Shown here in pieces: positions 1 to 7,604 of a DNA stretch of 33,133 nucleotides. The notes under the pieces are model-generated. The model searched no databases and had not been told where the DNA came from. It saw only the letters and a program-made list of their open reading frames with translations. Position 1 is the stretch's first letter; every line of letters begins with the position of its first letter. A program made the position numbers and the translations under genes. Source of the stretch: a bacterium (GTDB taxonomy: Bacteria; Verrucomicrobiota; Verrucomicrobiia; Limisphaerales; UBA11358); contig JAJXXW010000033.1 of assembly GCA_021780905.1 (NCBI GenBank), forward strand, positions 1 to 33,133, in the 5' to 3' direction.

Positions 1-313
1 TTGGCTGGATCAAAACGGTGGGCGGATTTAGACGGAGCCGGTATCGGGGCTTGGAACGGACGCAGGCGTGGGGCCACTTTGTGGCGGCGACTTACAACCT
101 GTTGCGCCTGGCGCGACTGGGGGCGGCCTGAAAAGCCGCCGGGAACCGGGGCAAAACCCCGGCGCGGGCGTCCGGCGGGCCACGCCGTCAGGCCAACCGC
201 CGACTTGCGGCTGCGGTGGGGACAGCCGTTACCACGGTTCGCACACTGAATTTTGAAAAAATCACCCATGAAAAATCGTGGCGCTGAAAAATCACCCGTT
301 TTTCAACGGCCTG
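1..313 (+). mobile_element. 3' end of an insertion sequence (left copy)
   Basis: This is the 3' end of an IS entering the window from the left: the last 42 codons of a transposase, then about 180 bp of non-coding tail ending in TTTTTCAACGGCCTG at 299-313. The last 123 bp (191-313) recur as the reverse complement at 33011-33133 with four mismatches, all in the outer 40 bp, which fixes the IS edge at base 313. The tail holds two short direct repeats of GAAAAATCACCC. The IS edge falls inside the hsdS reading frame that follows, so the insertion disrupted that gene. Family assignment (IS5/IS1182-like DDE) rests on the transposase tail only. Confidence 0.8.
3..131 (+). pseudogene. Transposase C-terminus (partial, cut by window edge)
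   Basis: Only the last 42 residues are present. They begin GWIKTVGGFRRSRYRGLERT and end in a helix of the type AATYNLLRLARL. This KTVGG(F/L)R...RG...T/AYNL(L/V)R pattern is the usual C-terminus of IS5/IS1182-type DDE transposases, which cut and rejoin the element's ends. The catalytic DDE residues lie outside the window. The frame is open at the left edge, so this may be the end of an intact gene and not a broken one. Confident as a transposase tail, less so for the exact IS family. Confidence 0.75.
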
Positions 314-314
314 C

Positions 315-1496
315 TATGCAGCGGTCGGTGAGAAATCAGTGCCGTATTTACGACCCTACGATGTATTTAATTACTTTCCAGAGCCAGCGGATTGGCTATC
401 GGAAGCCAGAACCGAAGGTTTGGAAAGTTATCAATTAACCGAAGGAATGATTCTTCAAACCTGTTCGGGTAGAAACTTAGGTCCTGCCGTGGTTGTGGAC
501 AAGTATCTGGCAAATTTTGTATTGAGCCACGACATGGTTCGCATAGAAATTAAAGATAGAAAACTGCGGTTTTATACGCTCGCATTTCTGAATAGCACAA
601 TAGGTCGTCAATTGTTGCGCCGAGACAAAACCGGTTCTGTCATCGATCACATCACAGAGAGCCACTTAGCCAAGATTGAAGTCGTATTCTTGGGAGAGAA
701 GGCTTTGAGTGAAGTATCTGAAATGGTTGGTCGAGCGGTTTTGCTCCGCGAAAAATCTCGAATCCAACTCGACAAACTCGTTAGAGAATACGAAGCGAAA
801 CTTTTTCCATCTGAAAGAACTCGTCCAACTCGCGAGGGATGGTCCGTTCGCTCTGAGGATTTTGCAGGCCGTTTGGATGCCGCCTATTACGATCCTTTAG
901 TTTGGTCTGTTCGTCAGAAGCTGAAAAAACTTGGCGGCTTATCAGTGGCAGATGTTGCCGATGTTTTGAAGCCTGGCGGTCGCTACAAAACCAATTATGT
1001 AAATAATGAGAATGGCCGCCCGCTGGTTTCAGGCGCGCAACTGCTCCAAACCAAAACCATCAATTTGCAGTTCATGTCAGCCAATGTGTTCAAGCAGGTG
1101 GAGAATTACGCATTGCGCGCCGGTTGGATTGCCTATCCGGCGGACGGGAGGGCTGAAGAAGGACTCGGCACGCCTGTTCTCGTCACGCGTGATCGCGATG
1201 GTTGGCTCGCCAGCGGCCATATCGGGCGCGTCATTCCCAAAACGGGCGTGGATGCTGGGTGGCTGTTTCTCGCCCTCAAGACCAACCACGCCCAAATGCA
1301 ACTCAAAGCCCGCGCTTCCGGCTCGGTCGTGGACTCCACTTTCCCAAACGACATGGAAGCCGTCATTCTGCCGCCGCCGCTCGATGTGGATGGCGCGAAA
1401 GTCCGTCAACTGTGGAACGATTTTTCAGAAGCCCAAGTCCTCGAAGAAAAAGCCTCGGCAATGGTAGATGAAGCACTGGCAACGTATTCCGCCTGA
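315..1496 (+). pseudogene. hsdS: Type I restriction specificity subunit, 5'-truncated by IS
   Basis: The product resembles HsdS, which sets the DNA target of a type I restriction-modification complex. The frame is open from the IS edge, so N-terminal codons are missing; a GTG at 339 exists but probably does not reflect the original start. What remains is part of the first target-recognition domain (VPYLRPYDVF, then the SGRNLGPAV and SVIDHITESHL segments), a central helix (MVGRAVLLREKSRIQLDKLV, ending in YEAKLF), a second recognition domain ending with SGSVVDSTFPNDMEAVILPP, and a C-terminal helix. A full HsdS is usually about 400-460 residues and about 393 codons remain, so the loss is modest but includes the start. 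hsdM and hsdR are not in the window. Probably non-functional unless transcription and translation start from the IS. Confidence 0.75.
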
Positions 1497-1530
1497 TCTC
1501 AGTGCACAAAACCCATTTTTGCCCGGCGGC

Positions 1531-2289
1531 TCAAACATCGGTCCGCGCAAACCGCCGGCTCAGACAGGCCGGGCACATGCAACTGGGGTCTTTCAGTTGT
1601 TTGTGTGACAGTCCATGCATCACGTTTTCATGGGAGTCAAAGCGCGAGGCAATGAGATCAAAATAAGAGGTATCAGCCGCGTGATACCGCCGGAATACTG
1701 CGTAGGCCACATGGTCAGCCAGTTGCACACAGCGGGAAGCCCTGGAATCCACAAATAACGGCGTCTCGGCCAGATTGCGCACCACGCCCCATTGTGTGCC
1801 AAGCGTGCGGAAATTGCGCGCCATCCCTTGCAGCGTGGTTTCGTGGGAACTTTCATCTAGGATAATCATTCCGCGTTGGCGGTCGCCTTCGGCTTGCAAG
1901 CGGGAAAGATAGCGGTCAAACCGGCTGCAAATATCCTCAAATGCCATTTGCAACGGATCGCGGCCGGGATACGAAGGCTTGTGAACCACACAGGCAAACG
2001 CTTTCGCCGAATTGTAGCTGTTGGCCAGCACGCCCAGCACCGCCTTCAACACCCCTTTGGCCTCGTCTTTGGTCATTTTATCCCACGGGGCCACCCGGCG
2101 GGCGAAAATTTCCGAGGCATGAAATTCGATGTCGTGTGGGTTGGTCGCGGAAAAACCGGAGGCGATCTTGTCCAGTTCGTTCGTCAGAAAGGAAGCTTGG
2201 GCCTCGAAAACGGAGATGCCACCCAGGACCAGATATTCCTCATTCTTGTTTCCTGCCGACCCGGCATCATCGAGATAAAGGAGATGCAT
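1531..2289 (-). CDS. DUF3800 domain protein
   Basis: A 252-residue protein starting MHLLYLDDAGSAG, the variant Y(L/V)D(E/D)(S/A)G opening of the DUF3800 family. Later family-like segments are HDIEFHASEIF, a MIILDESSH strand, and FVDSRASRCVQLADHVAYAV, whose acidic residues could make an RNase H-like metal site. The C-terminus carries a CMCPACLSR stretch that may bind zinc. The biochemical role of DUF3800 is not established; members are common in defence and mobile-element neighbourhoods. It is convergent with the truncated hsdS (34 bp between the ends) and divergent from the small-gene cluster to its right. The start at 2289 is ATG without a clear Shine-Dalgarno sequence. Confidence 0.75.
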   Translation of the reverse strand: MHLLYLDDAGSAGNKNEEYLVLGGISVFEAQASFLTNELDKIASGFSATNPHDIEFHASEIFARRVAPWDKMTKDEAKGVLKAVLGVLANSYNSAKAFACVVHKPSYPGRDPLQMAFEDICSRFDRYLSRLQAEGDRQRGMIILDESSHETTLQGMARNFRTLGTQWGVVRNLAETPLFVDSRASRCVQLADHVAYAVFRRYHAADTSYFDLIASRFDSHENVMHGLSHKQLKDPSCMCPACLSRRFARTDV

Positions 2290-2419
2290 AAAAAAAATTG
2301 CAGCCGGGTGAACTTTCGTTCAGCGAACCGCGTTACCGCAGCTCTCCCAACCGCACGCTAAATATACCGCAGCCCGCCCAATCCTGTCAACTCGCCATTT
2401 CCGTTGCAAACACAGGCGC

Positions 2420-2770
2420 TTGCACCCGCGTCAGTCTGCCAAAACCGCTAGGAATTGCAATCGTTTGCCGATTGATTCGGAAGCGCGGAAGGCTAACCGC
2501 ACCTTGCCCACCGAAAAAGTTTTGGCCTTGCTCCAGCAGCAAGACCGCCGTTTGTGGGAGGTGGCCGAGGTTGTCGGCAAGTGGATTTGGGTTTCGTTTA
2601 GTGAATCACCCGCGCCCACCGTGCGGCAGACATTGGCGCAGCTTGGCTTCCACTGGAATCGCACACGGCAGGCTTGGCAACACCCGTGCGGCCAGTTCCG
2701 TCTCTCCAGCGCTGGCGACCCGCACGAAAAATATGCGTCCTACTATCCCGCCGACCAGAAAGCCGCCTGA
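2420..2770 (+). CDS. Small conserved accessory protein (116 aa)
   Basis: Unnamed small protein. The part that looks conserved runs from about residue 38 (LPTEKVLALLQQQDRRLWEV) through GKWIWVSF and a C-terminal stretch of the form TLAQLGFHWNRTRQAWQHPCG. The pattern LGF.WN..R..WQH.CG is one I associate with hypothetical proteins of plasmids and islands in this phylum; no function is known to me. The start is uncertain: the frame opens with a TTG at 2420 and has no ATG near the conserved part. It is first in a plus-strand cluster of three, with a terminator-like hairpin between it and the next gene. An overlapping frame of 172 codons looks like a shadow because it lacks any conserved-looking segment. 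Confidence 0.6.
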   Translation: MHPRQSAKTARNCNRLPIDSEARKANRTLPTEKVLALLQQQDRRLWEVAEVVGKWIWVSFSESPAPTVRQTLAQLGFHWNRTRQAWQHPCGQFRLSSAGDPHEKYASYYPADQKAA

Positions 2771-2777
2771 CACCAAC

Positions 2778-2798
2778 GGGGCGGACTTAATCCGCCCC
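2778..2798 (+). terminator. Hairpin between two accessory genes
   Basis: Perfect 8-bp stem GGGGCGGA / TCCGCCCC with a 5-nt CTTAA loop, followed by AACTTTT. It looks like an intrinsic terminator or attenuator. It lies 15 bp before the ATG at 2813, so it could also control translation of the next gene. Confidence 0.4.
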
Positions 2799-2812
2799 AA
2801 CTTTTCACCTTT

Positions 2813-3106
2813 ATGAAACTTTCCAAGCGCAGCTTACCCGATCCCGCACAGGCGGAGTTTGTCGGCATCCTCTGGCAGCCGTTGGCGCATCCGTTCCGGC
2901 TTCGTGCCGGCGATGTCATCCGCTTTGACCACCGGCTTTGCCGCGTCGTCCGCGTCAATGAGTGCGCGGCGGTCATCCTGATGAACCGGCCCGTCCGCGA
3001 GTTTAAGACCCGCTTCGACAAGCCCGTTCGGTTCACCCCGCCGCCCGTCACGTTTCGTATCTCCCCCCAATCCGAAGTTGAAATCCTTAACCCCAATAGA
3101 AAATGA
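2813..3106 (+). CDS. Hypothetical accessory protein (97 aa)
   Basis: A 97-residue basic protein starting MKLSKRSLPDPAQAEFVGIL. It has no signal peptide, membrane segment or motif I recognise. The middle (PFRLRAGDVIRFDHRLCRVVRV) alternates as a small beta-barrel might, which could fit a nucleic-acid-binding fold, but this is a guess. Its stop overlaps the next start by 4 bp (ATGA at 3103-3106), so the two are probably translationally coupled and made in similar amounts. Arginines and prolines are frequent. Likely a real gene because of the coupling and the clean ATG start. Confidence 0.6.
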   Translation: MKLSKRSLPDPAQAEFVGILWQPLAHPFRLRAGDVIRFDHRLCRVVRVNECAAVILMNRPVREFKTRFDKPVRFTPPPVTFRISPQSEVEILNPNRK

Positions 3107-3504
3107 AAACTGAAAATAATGAATCACCCTTCGGCCCCGTCATTTACAGTTACACCCGAGCGCAAGCCGTCGCCGACGGCGTGCAGGTCGAAGTCACCAA
3201 GACCGCCAAGGAAGCCGGAATCAGTTTTCCGGTGTTCCTGACCCGCACGGTGTTTGATGCCTATGTCGCCGTGCCGGAAGGCGTGCAAGCCCAGGATGAA
3301 GCCGGACGCCTTTGGGACATCGTTTGGATGCTCCGCTTTGCCATCCTCCGCAGCCGCAGCCACAGCGACCGCGTTCCCGTCGCCCTGTATGTCCGCAACG
3401 ACAACCACCGCGCCAAGCTGGTGAAGTTGATTGCCCACTGCGGCCCGCGCGACCTGGACGACGCATCGCCCGCCATCACCGTGATGCTGCCCGACGAAGA
3501 TTGA
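3103..3504 (+). CDS. DUF6573 family protein
   Basis: A 133-residue protein of the DUF6573 type, recognised from PVIYSYTRAQAVADGVQVEV near the start, the FPVFLTRTVFDAYVAVPEGV segment, DEAGRLWDIVWMLRFAI in the middle, and the terminal TVMLPDED. The family is common on plasmids, integrative elements and phage-like islands and has no assigned activity. The start overlaps the previous stop (ATGA), so it is the last gene of a coupled pair within the three-gene cluster. Its presence supports reading the left third of the window as mobile DNA. No signal peptide or membrane segment. Confidence 0.75.
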   Translation: MKTENNESPFGPVIYSYTRAQAVADGVQVEVTKTAKEAGISFPVFLTRTVFDAYVAVPEGVQAQDEAGRLWDIVWMLRFAILRSRSHSDRVPVALYVRNDNHRAKLVKLIAHCGPRDLDDASPAITVMLPDED

Positions 3505-3843
3505 CCGCCAACCGGCGGCAAGCCCTCATGCGCTCCGTGAGGTTAAATCGGCGAGCAGGCCAGCCGGGGGGCCAGTGTCCCCGGCAAAAAAAATTCGCGG
3601 CTTCGCCTGGCTGGCTCGCCGCGATATTTTTCTGCATCGGGGATGGCGCATCCCCGAACCTTGCGCCAAAGGGTTTCAACCCTCTGGACACCGCGAGGCT
3701 TTTGCCGCCTCCAATATGGGAGCCTCCAGCCCGCCAAACGGTTCTGGACAAGCCGATTCTGCAGGAATACTTTCCACTCCATGAAAACTGATAAACCTCA
3801 ATTCCGAGGCTCACTATTATGTTAGGCGGCTACGCACTGCAAG
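3505..3843. other. Gene-free stretch with three hairpins
   Basis: No convincing gene. It holds three close hairpins: GCCGGGG/CCCCGGC (3563-3585, then an A-run), TCGGGGATG/CATCCCCGA with a 3-nt loop (3637-3657, 9-bp stem), and AGGGTT/AACCCT (3670-3683). They resemble the dispersed palindromic repeats seen elsewhere in the window. No clear promoter for the gene at 3844 was found. Confidence 0.5.
3819..3830 (+). repeat. Left arm of 12-bp inverted repeat around the PEP-CTERM gene
   Basis: ATGTTAGGCGGC, 13 bp before the ATG at 3844. Its perfect reverse complement lies at 4428-4439. The GTTAGGC core matches the integron core-site pattern GTTRRRY. Confidence 0.7.
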
Positions 3844-4449
3844 ATGAAACACATCACCAAAATATTGTTTATAACCGCTACATTTATCGCAGCGGAGATG
3901 CACGGGCAGGGTTTTGTTTATCTGTCCAACACCAATCAGACTGCCAATAGCAGCGACTGGACAACAGGCGAGATCGGGATACCATTTACGACTGGTGCCA
4001 ATGCGCCTGGCTACTTGCTCGATTCAGTGACCGTATTATTCGCCAGCACTGATATTCCAGTGTTGATGATCGCAGCAGTCTCTGATTACAGCACATTTAC
4101 ATATTTCCAAACTTTCGCCGAAGTTGGGGCGGCGGGTTATTACACTTTTATGCCGAATTCACCGATTTCACTTGCTGCCGCTACACCTTACACGATGCTG
4201 CTGTTTCCAGCAGATCCTCTTGCCAATTTTCCGAACTGGAACTACATCACTTCACCAGCAGTCACGAGTATTGATAATTGGAGCGCTGGTTTGATAGATG
4301 GGGCACAGAATCCGTTGTTCTCCATTTCAGCGACGCCCATCGCACCCGTGCCAGAGCCAGCAGTGGCACCGTTAGCATTTTTGGGAGTTCTTGTTTTCTT
4401 TGTATCTCGGAGATTTCACAATCGAACGCCGCCTAACATGGCACGTTAG
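3844..4449 (+). CDS. PEP-CTERM secreted protein
   Basis: A 201-residue exported protein. The N-terminus (MKHITKILFITATFIAAEMHGQG) is a signal peptide. The C-terminus has VPEP at about residue 170, a hydrophobic stretch (LAFLGVLVFFV) and a basic SRRF, the three parts of a PEP-CTERM sorting tail. In this family the tail directs the protein to exosortase and, in many bacteria, to exopolysaccharide-linked export. The middle (residues 25-165) is rich in aromatic, Thr and Ser residues, with no domain I can name. After the arginines there is an odd extra tail, HNRTPPNMAR, encoded by the right arm of the flanking inverted repeat; PEP-CTERM proteins normally stop just after the basic residues. No exosortase gene is in the window. 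The gene may have arrived as a cassette. Confidence 0.8.
   Translation: MKHITKILFITATFIAAEMHGQGFVYLSNTNQTANSSDWTTGEIGIPFTTGANAPGYLLDSVTVLFASTDIPVLMIAAVSDYSTFTYFQTFAEVGAAGYYTFMPNSPISLAAATPYTMLLFPADPLANFPNWNYITSPAVTSIDNWSAGLIDGAQNPLFSISATPIAPVPEPAVAPLAFLGVLVFFVSRRFHNRTPPNMAR
4428..4439 (-). repeat. Right arm of 12-bp inverted repeat around the PEP-CTERM gene
   Basis: GCCGCCTAACAT, the perfect reverse complement of 3819-3830. It lies inside the last codons of the PEP-CTERM gene. GCCTAAC matches the integron inverse-core pattern RYYYAAC, but no partner GTTRRRY is found at attC distance downstream. Confidence 0.7.
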
Positions 4450-4747
4450 AGCCTACCCGCCCCGCGTAAACCCTCAACTGCACCCGCCGCAAGCACCGTC
4501 AGCGAGCCTCGCCATCTCTTCGCTCAGGGACTCCGCAGAGCTACGCCCGTCGCTCGATCTGGCTCGGCACGCTTCCGCCCGCGGCCTGGCCGGACTCACC
4601 AGCTTTCCGACCGCTCCACTGCACTGCCGCGAACCGCCGCTCGCCCGTGCGGCTCGCACCGCGGACGCTCTCGTTTCGTTCCGACGGTCGAAAACTGGCG
4701 AGACCGGCTGAAACCGGCCGCGCCCTGAAAGGGCAGCCCGATAATAG

Positions 4748-4783
4748 CCCGGGGTAAGCTCGACCGACGAGCGCCACCCCGGG
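4748..4783. repeat. Two-stem hairpin repeat
   Basis: Outer stem CCCGGGGT (4748-4755) with ACCCCGGG (4776-4783), inner stem GCTCG/CGAGC (4758-4762 and 4768-4772). It is preceded by a small GCCCT/AGGGC hairpin near 4722-4734. The organisation is that of a dispersed palindromic repeat. It has no U-tract, so a terminator role is unlikely. Confidence 0.5.
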
Positions 4784-4820
4784 TAACGTCGCACAAAAAT
4801 ATTTTCTCCCTCGCACCATC

Positions 4821-4847
4821 GGATGGGGAGAGGGTCGGGGTGAGGGG
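4821..4847 (+). repeat. Dispersed GGGGAGAGGGT..GGGTGAGG repeat, copy A
   Basis: GGATGGGGAGAGGGTCGGGG followed by TGAGGGG. It belongs to the same family as the copies at 5491-5535, 7491-7545 and 20870-21006. Confidence 0.55.
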
Positions 4848-5256
4848 CCGCGATGCTTCGCACGGGCAAGACGCAGCAATACGGCGCGAGGCGTTGCCTG
4901 TCGCCGAAGGCAAAAGCAATAGCACCGCTAGGCTTCGCCCGATGCCAGCCGTCAGCATTATGCGCCAAGACCGACGGCGTTTTCTTCGCTCCGCAGGCTG
5001 CGCTCGAAAAACCGCCGGACTTGGCGCACCGAATGATTTAGTCCGGCCACCAGTCGAATCGCTTCACGGCCTGCCGTTGGCGTTTTGCCCTGACTCCCGC
5101 AAACGCCCGTCATTCCGCTCCGCTGATTCGCCTGGACGCCGGAACCGGTAGGGCGCGCACTCCGTTGCGCGCCGCCGAACGAGTCCAGACGCCCCGACAA
5201 AATGGTGGCCGTGCGCAAGCACCTCCGTTGTCATGCAGGAATGCTTCCGGGACAGG

Positions 5257-5361
5257 ACACAACACATATTGTGCGTGACCCTCCGGTCATTTATTCCGGG
5301 CGCACAGGGAACCCGCGAGACCCTGTGCTGGAAGTAAATGACGCACAATATGGCGTTGTGT
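5257..5361. repeat. 105-nt nested imperfect palindrome
   Basis: Three nested stems share one axis. The outer stem is ACACAAC (5257-5263) with GTTGTGT (5355-5361), continuing after a small bulge into CATATTGTGCGT (5265-5276) with ACGCACAATATG (5341-5352), 12 bp and perfect. The middle stem is GTCATTTATTCC (5286-5297) with GGAAGTAAATGAC (5330-5341 region), near-perfect. The inner stem is GCACAGGG (5302-5309) with CCCTGTGC (5321-5328). The strands should fold into one long hairpin. It could be a MITE, a folded recombination site or a structured RNA; no adjacent gene decides this. Confidence 0.7.
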
Positions 5362-5490
5362 GCTATCCCGCTGCGGCACTGTCACACCGATCGCTTCGCC
5401 GTCCCCGGCGACCGCGCCACCGCCCGTGGCGCTGCTATCGTTGCGCCAGCTTGCCGGCATCCTTCACGCCAACTCCGCCGCTCCGCATGT

Positions 5491-5535
5491 CCCTCGCCCG
5501 TGGGAACGGGAGAGGGTGGCAAAGCCGGGTGAGGG
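5491..5535 (+). repeat. Dispersed repeat, copy B
   Basis: Contains GGGAACGGGAGAGGGTGGCA and AAGCCGGGTGAGGGA, closely like copies at 7491-7545 and 20870-21006. No gene reads through it convincingly. Confidence 0.6.
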
Positions 5536-5823
5536 ACCACGGGCAAAATCAGGTCGGGGCGTCTTCCCCCAAAGCTCGCCAGAATGGCAGGTGGCGCTGC
5601 CACCGGCTCGCACCCCCCACCCTTCCCTTGCGCTTTCGACCCTGCCATCCCCCAGGGTCGGCGCTGGAGCGTGATTGGTTCGTGGGTTGGCCATACGTTG
5701 CGACAGTTCGACAGGCGTTCAGGGTTGGCCTCTAGCGAAAAGATTTTCCCTGCATAGGAGGTTCCGCTGCCGTTGCTCAGAATCCAAGTTGACATCCCGA
5801 ACCCGTGATAGGGACAATCCGCC

Positions 5824-6240
5824 ATGCCCAAGCGATCCATCGGCCTGTCCGAAGCCAACGCCCGTTTGCACAAAAACCATTCCTTCGAATTACTCGTGGC
5901 CACCTGGTTGATGCAGGCCGGCTGGCAGGTATTCACGCCATTGCTGGATGCGGCCCACGCCGTGGACCTGATCGCTTCCGATGGTCCCAATTCCTACCGC
6001 CTGCAAATCAAATCCATCGAATCCCAAGACGATCATCATCAAGTCCAGAATGCCTGGAAGGGCAAGCACATTGATTTCGTCATCTATTTCGCCCAGCGCT
6101 CGAATTGGGGTTATGTCTGTCCCGCCTTCACCTCGAATCAAAAACGGCTTGATGATTCGGGCCACAATCGTTTCGATCAAAACGCCAAATCATTTTTGGC
6201 CGCCTTCCATACCTGCGAAAAGGCCAAGTCGGCGTCTTGA
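5824..6240 (+). CDS. PD-(D/E)xK nuclease-like protein
   Basis: A 138-residue protein with the layout of a small PD-(D/E)xK nuclease fold: a helix with E22 (HSFELLVATWLMQAGWQVF), then VDLIA with D48, then LQIKS with Q61 and K63. The D...QxK pair is the usual metal-binding core, with Q replacing the acidic residue as in several families. Such proteins act as DNA nucleases or resolvase-like enzymes, and stand-alone ones are frequent in phages and islands. The ATG at 5824 has an AGGGA about 10 bases upstream. Its TGA (6238-6240) directly abuts the stop of the convergent terminase remnant, with no base between. Substrate unknown; the fold call rests on the motif spacing only. Confidence 0.6.
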   Translation: MPKRSIGLSEANARLHKNHSFELLVATWLMQAGWQVFTPLLDAAHAVDLIASDGPNSYRLQIKSIESQDDHHQVQNAWKGKHIDFVIYFAQRSNWGYVCPAFTSNQKRLDDSGHNRFDQNAKSFLAAFHTCEKAKSAS

Positions 6241-7490
6241 TCAGAATCCCCGCAACTTGCATTGCGACACCGTCCGGATTTTCGTCGCCACCAGATAGCG
6301 CAGACAATCGGCCGCATCGTCACCGCCGACTCCATCGTCGTCAGCATCCACTTTCAGCACGTCTTCAGGCCGATTCGGGTCGTGTTGCAGCGTCGGAATG
6401 GTCTCCACGAGCCGTTTACAGCGCTGGTGAATGAATAATGTCGGCCTTACACCATGCTCCGGCTCGCCGAAACACTGCATCAATTCCGCCCACCCATTGA
6501 TGCGATCCATGCTGGCTGGTTTCAGCCGGATTCCCAGCCGCTCATACTGGCTGGCGACGGTCGAACCGTCACCTTGCCGGCTGAACACATCCGCGCCGGC
6601 CGAGAACCGGCGTAGGTCAGAAAACTGCAGGTTGTGTCTCCCCAACATTGCCCGTATGGCAATACCATGACGCTGCGGCAGCCAGAGCCGCTCGGCGTGT
6701 TCGTCCACGATGAAGATGTTGCCATCCCCATCGCGGCACCCAAGCAGCGCCACCGTGTAATGCGCGAAGCCATAATCCAGCGCGGCGAACCACTCGACGG
6801 CGCGAGTATCGTCGAAGTCCGGGACAACATGAACCTCCCGGCGAAAGTTCGAGAAGTATTGGCCGGCGGCAATGTCCCAATCGCCGTCGAGCCACGCCCG
6901 TTTCTGCCAGCCGGTCAACCCTTCGAGCACGCGGACGTAGTCGGGATTGTTCCACCGGTTGTCCGTGACGCGCGCGGGAATAAAACGGGTTTCGGCCTCG
7001 CGCCGCTCCAGCATCGGCGCCACAAATTTCTGCCGATACCAGGCGTGGCCAACTCCCCCCGGATTGGTTGTGGAATAAATGCGCGGACGCCAAAGCTGGC
7101 CGTTCGGGAGCACCTTGGATGAGCGGCAACAGGTCGTGATGTCCTGATACTTCCGGCTGGTCAACGTCGTGGCCTCCTCGATGCCGATGATATCGTATTC
7201 CAAGCCGAGGTAGGCATCAATGTCTTTCTCGTTCTGGAAATGCCCGGCGATGATGCGCGAGCCGTTGGCAAACGTCAGGATGCCACGGAACGCCGAGAAC
7301 TCATGGGGCAGCCGGTTGAACAGCTTCCGGCGCAGATCCTCGAAGTGTTCCAGGTTGGCCTTGCCGACCTTGCGAAGCAAAAGGCATTTCAGGCCGGCGA
7401 CGCGCTGGCAATCGTCCACGCCCATCGCCGCCAGCTCCGATGCCGACGCCTGGACAAACTGAAAATCCTCGCCGTTGCCGTTTCCGCCTG

Positions 7491-7545
7491 CTCCGCGCTG
7501 GGGAGAAGGTGGCCGCAGGCCGGATGAGGTGGGCTCGGGGTGAGG
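7491..7545 (+). repeat. Dispersed repeat, copy C (inside terminase remnant)
   Basis: CTCCGCGCTGGGGAGAAGGT then GGCCGCAGGCCGGATGAGGT and a second partial unit GGGCTCGGGGTGAGGT. The first 23 bases match copy D at 20870-21006 (CTCCGCGCTGGGGAGAAGGT, then GGC), and CCGGATGAGGTG recurs after a variable stretch. It replaces the expected ATP-binding region of the terminase. Confidence 0.65.
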
Positions 7546-7580
7546 TGGTTTTCCGGTTTTTATTCCCTGAAGATTCAGGA

Positions 7581-7604
7581 GCGCCGGACCGGGAAGTCCG
7601 GCGC
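7581..7604. repeat. Perfect 9-bp hairpin at the head of the terminase remnant
   Basis: GCGCCGGAC (7581-7589), CGGGAA loop, GTCCGGCGC (7596-7604). It lies next to copy C of the dispersed repeat and supports reading this stretch as intergenic repeat DNA fused to a truncated gene. Confidence 0.6.

Larger units (their letters stand above)
4450..5823. other. 1.4-kb gene-free region rich in palindromic repeats
   Basis: Reading frames here are composed of repeat translations (for example the APHPDPLP peptide on the minus strand) and show no protein family. The DNA holds a two-stem hairpin (4748-4783), two members of the dispersed GGGGAGAGGGT..GGTGAGG family (4821-4847, 5491-5535) and a 105-nt nested palindrome (5257-5361). 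Shorter self-complementary stretches are present too, such as CTGGAC/GTCCAG around 5130-5190. No RNA gene was recognised. It looks like repeat-accumulating intergenic DNA. Confidence 0.6.

Noticed and set aside
2298..2816. 172-codon plus-strand frame overlapping the 116-residue accessory gene
   Set aside because: Composition is Arg/Ser/Pro-rich with no conserved pattern; the other frame has the LGF.WN..R..WQH pattern.
3819..4451. Complete integron attC site around the PEP-CTERM gene
   Set aside because: Core-like heptamers are present, but no paired inner boxes or second core at 57-150 bp were found, so only a cassette-like bracket is claimed.
4474..4968. 164-codon minus-strand frame and overlapping frames between 4540 and 5350
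   Set aside because: They read dispersed repeats and hairpins, have no family-like segment, and several frames are open together as expected of GC-rich non-coding DNA.
5382..5990. 202-codon minus-strand frame
   Set aside because: Its first part is antisense to the PD-(D/E)xK gene and its last part reads the dispersed repeat.
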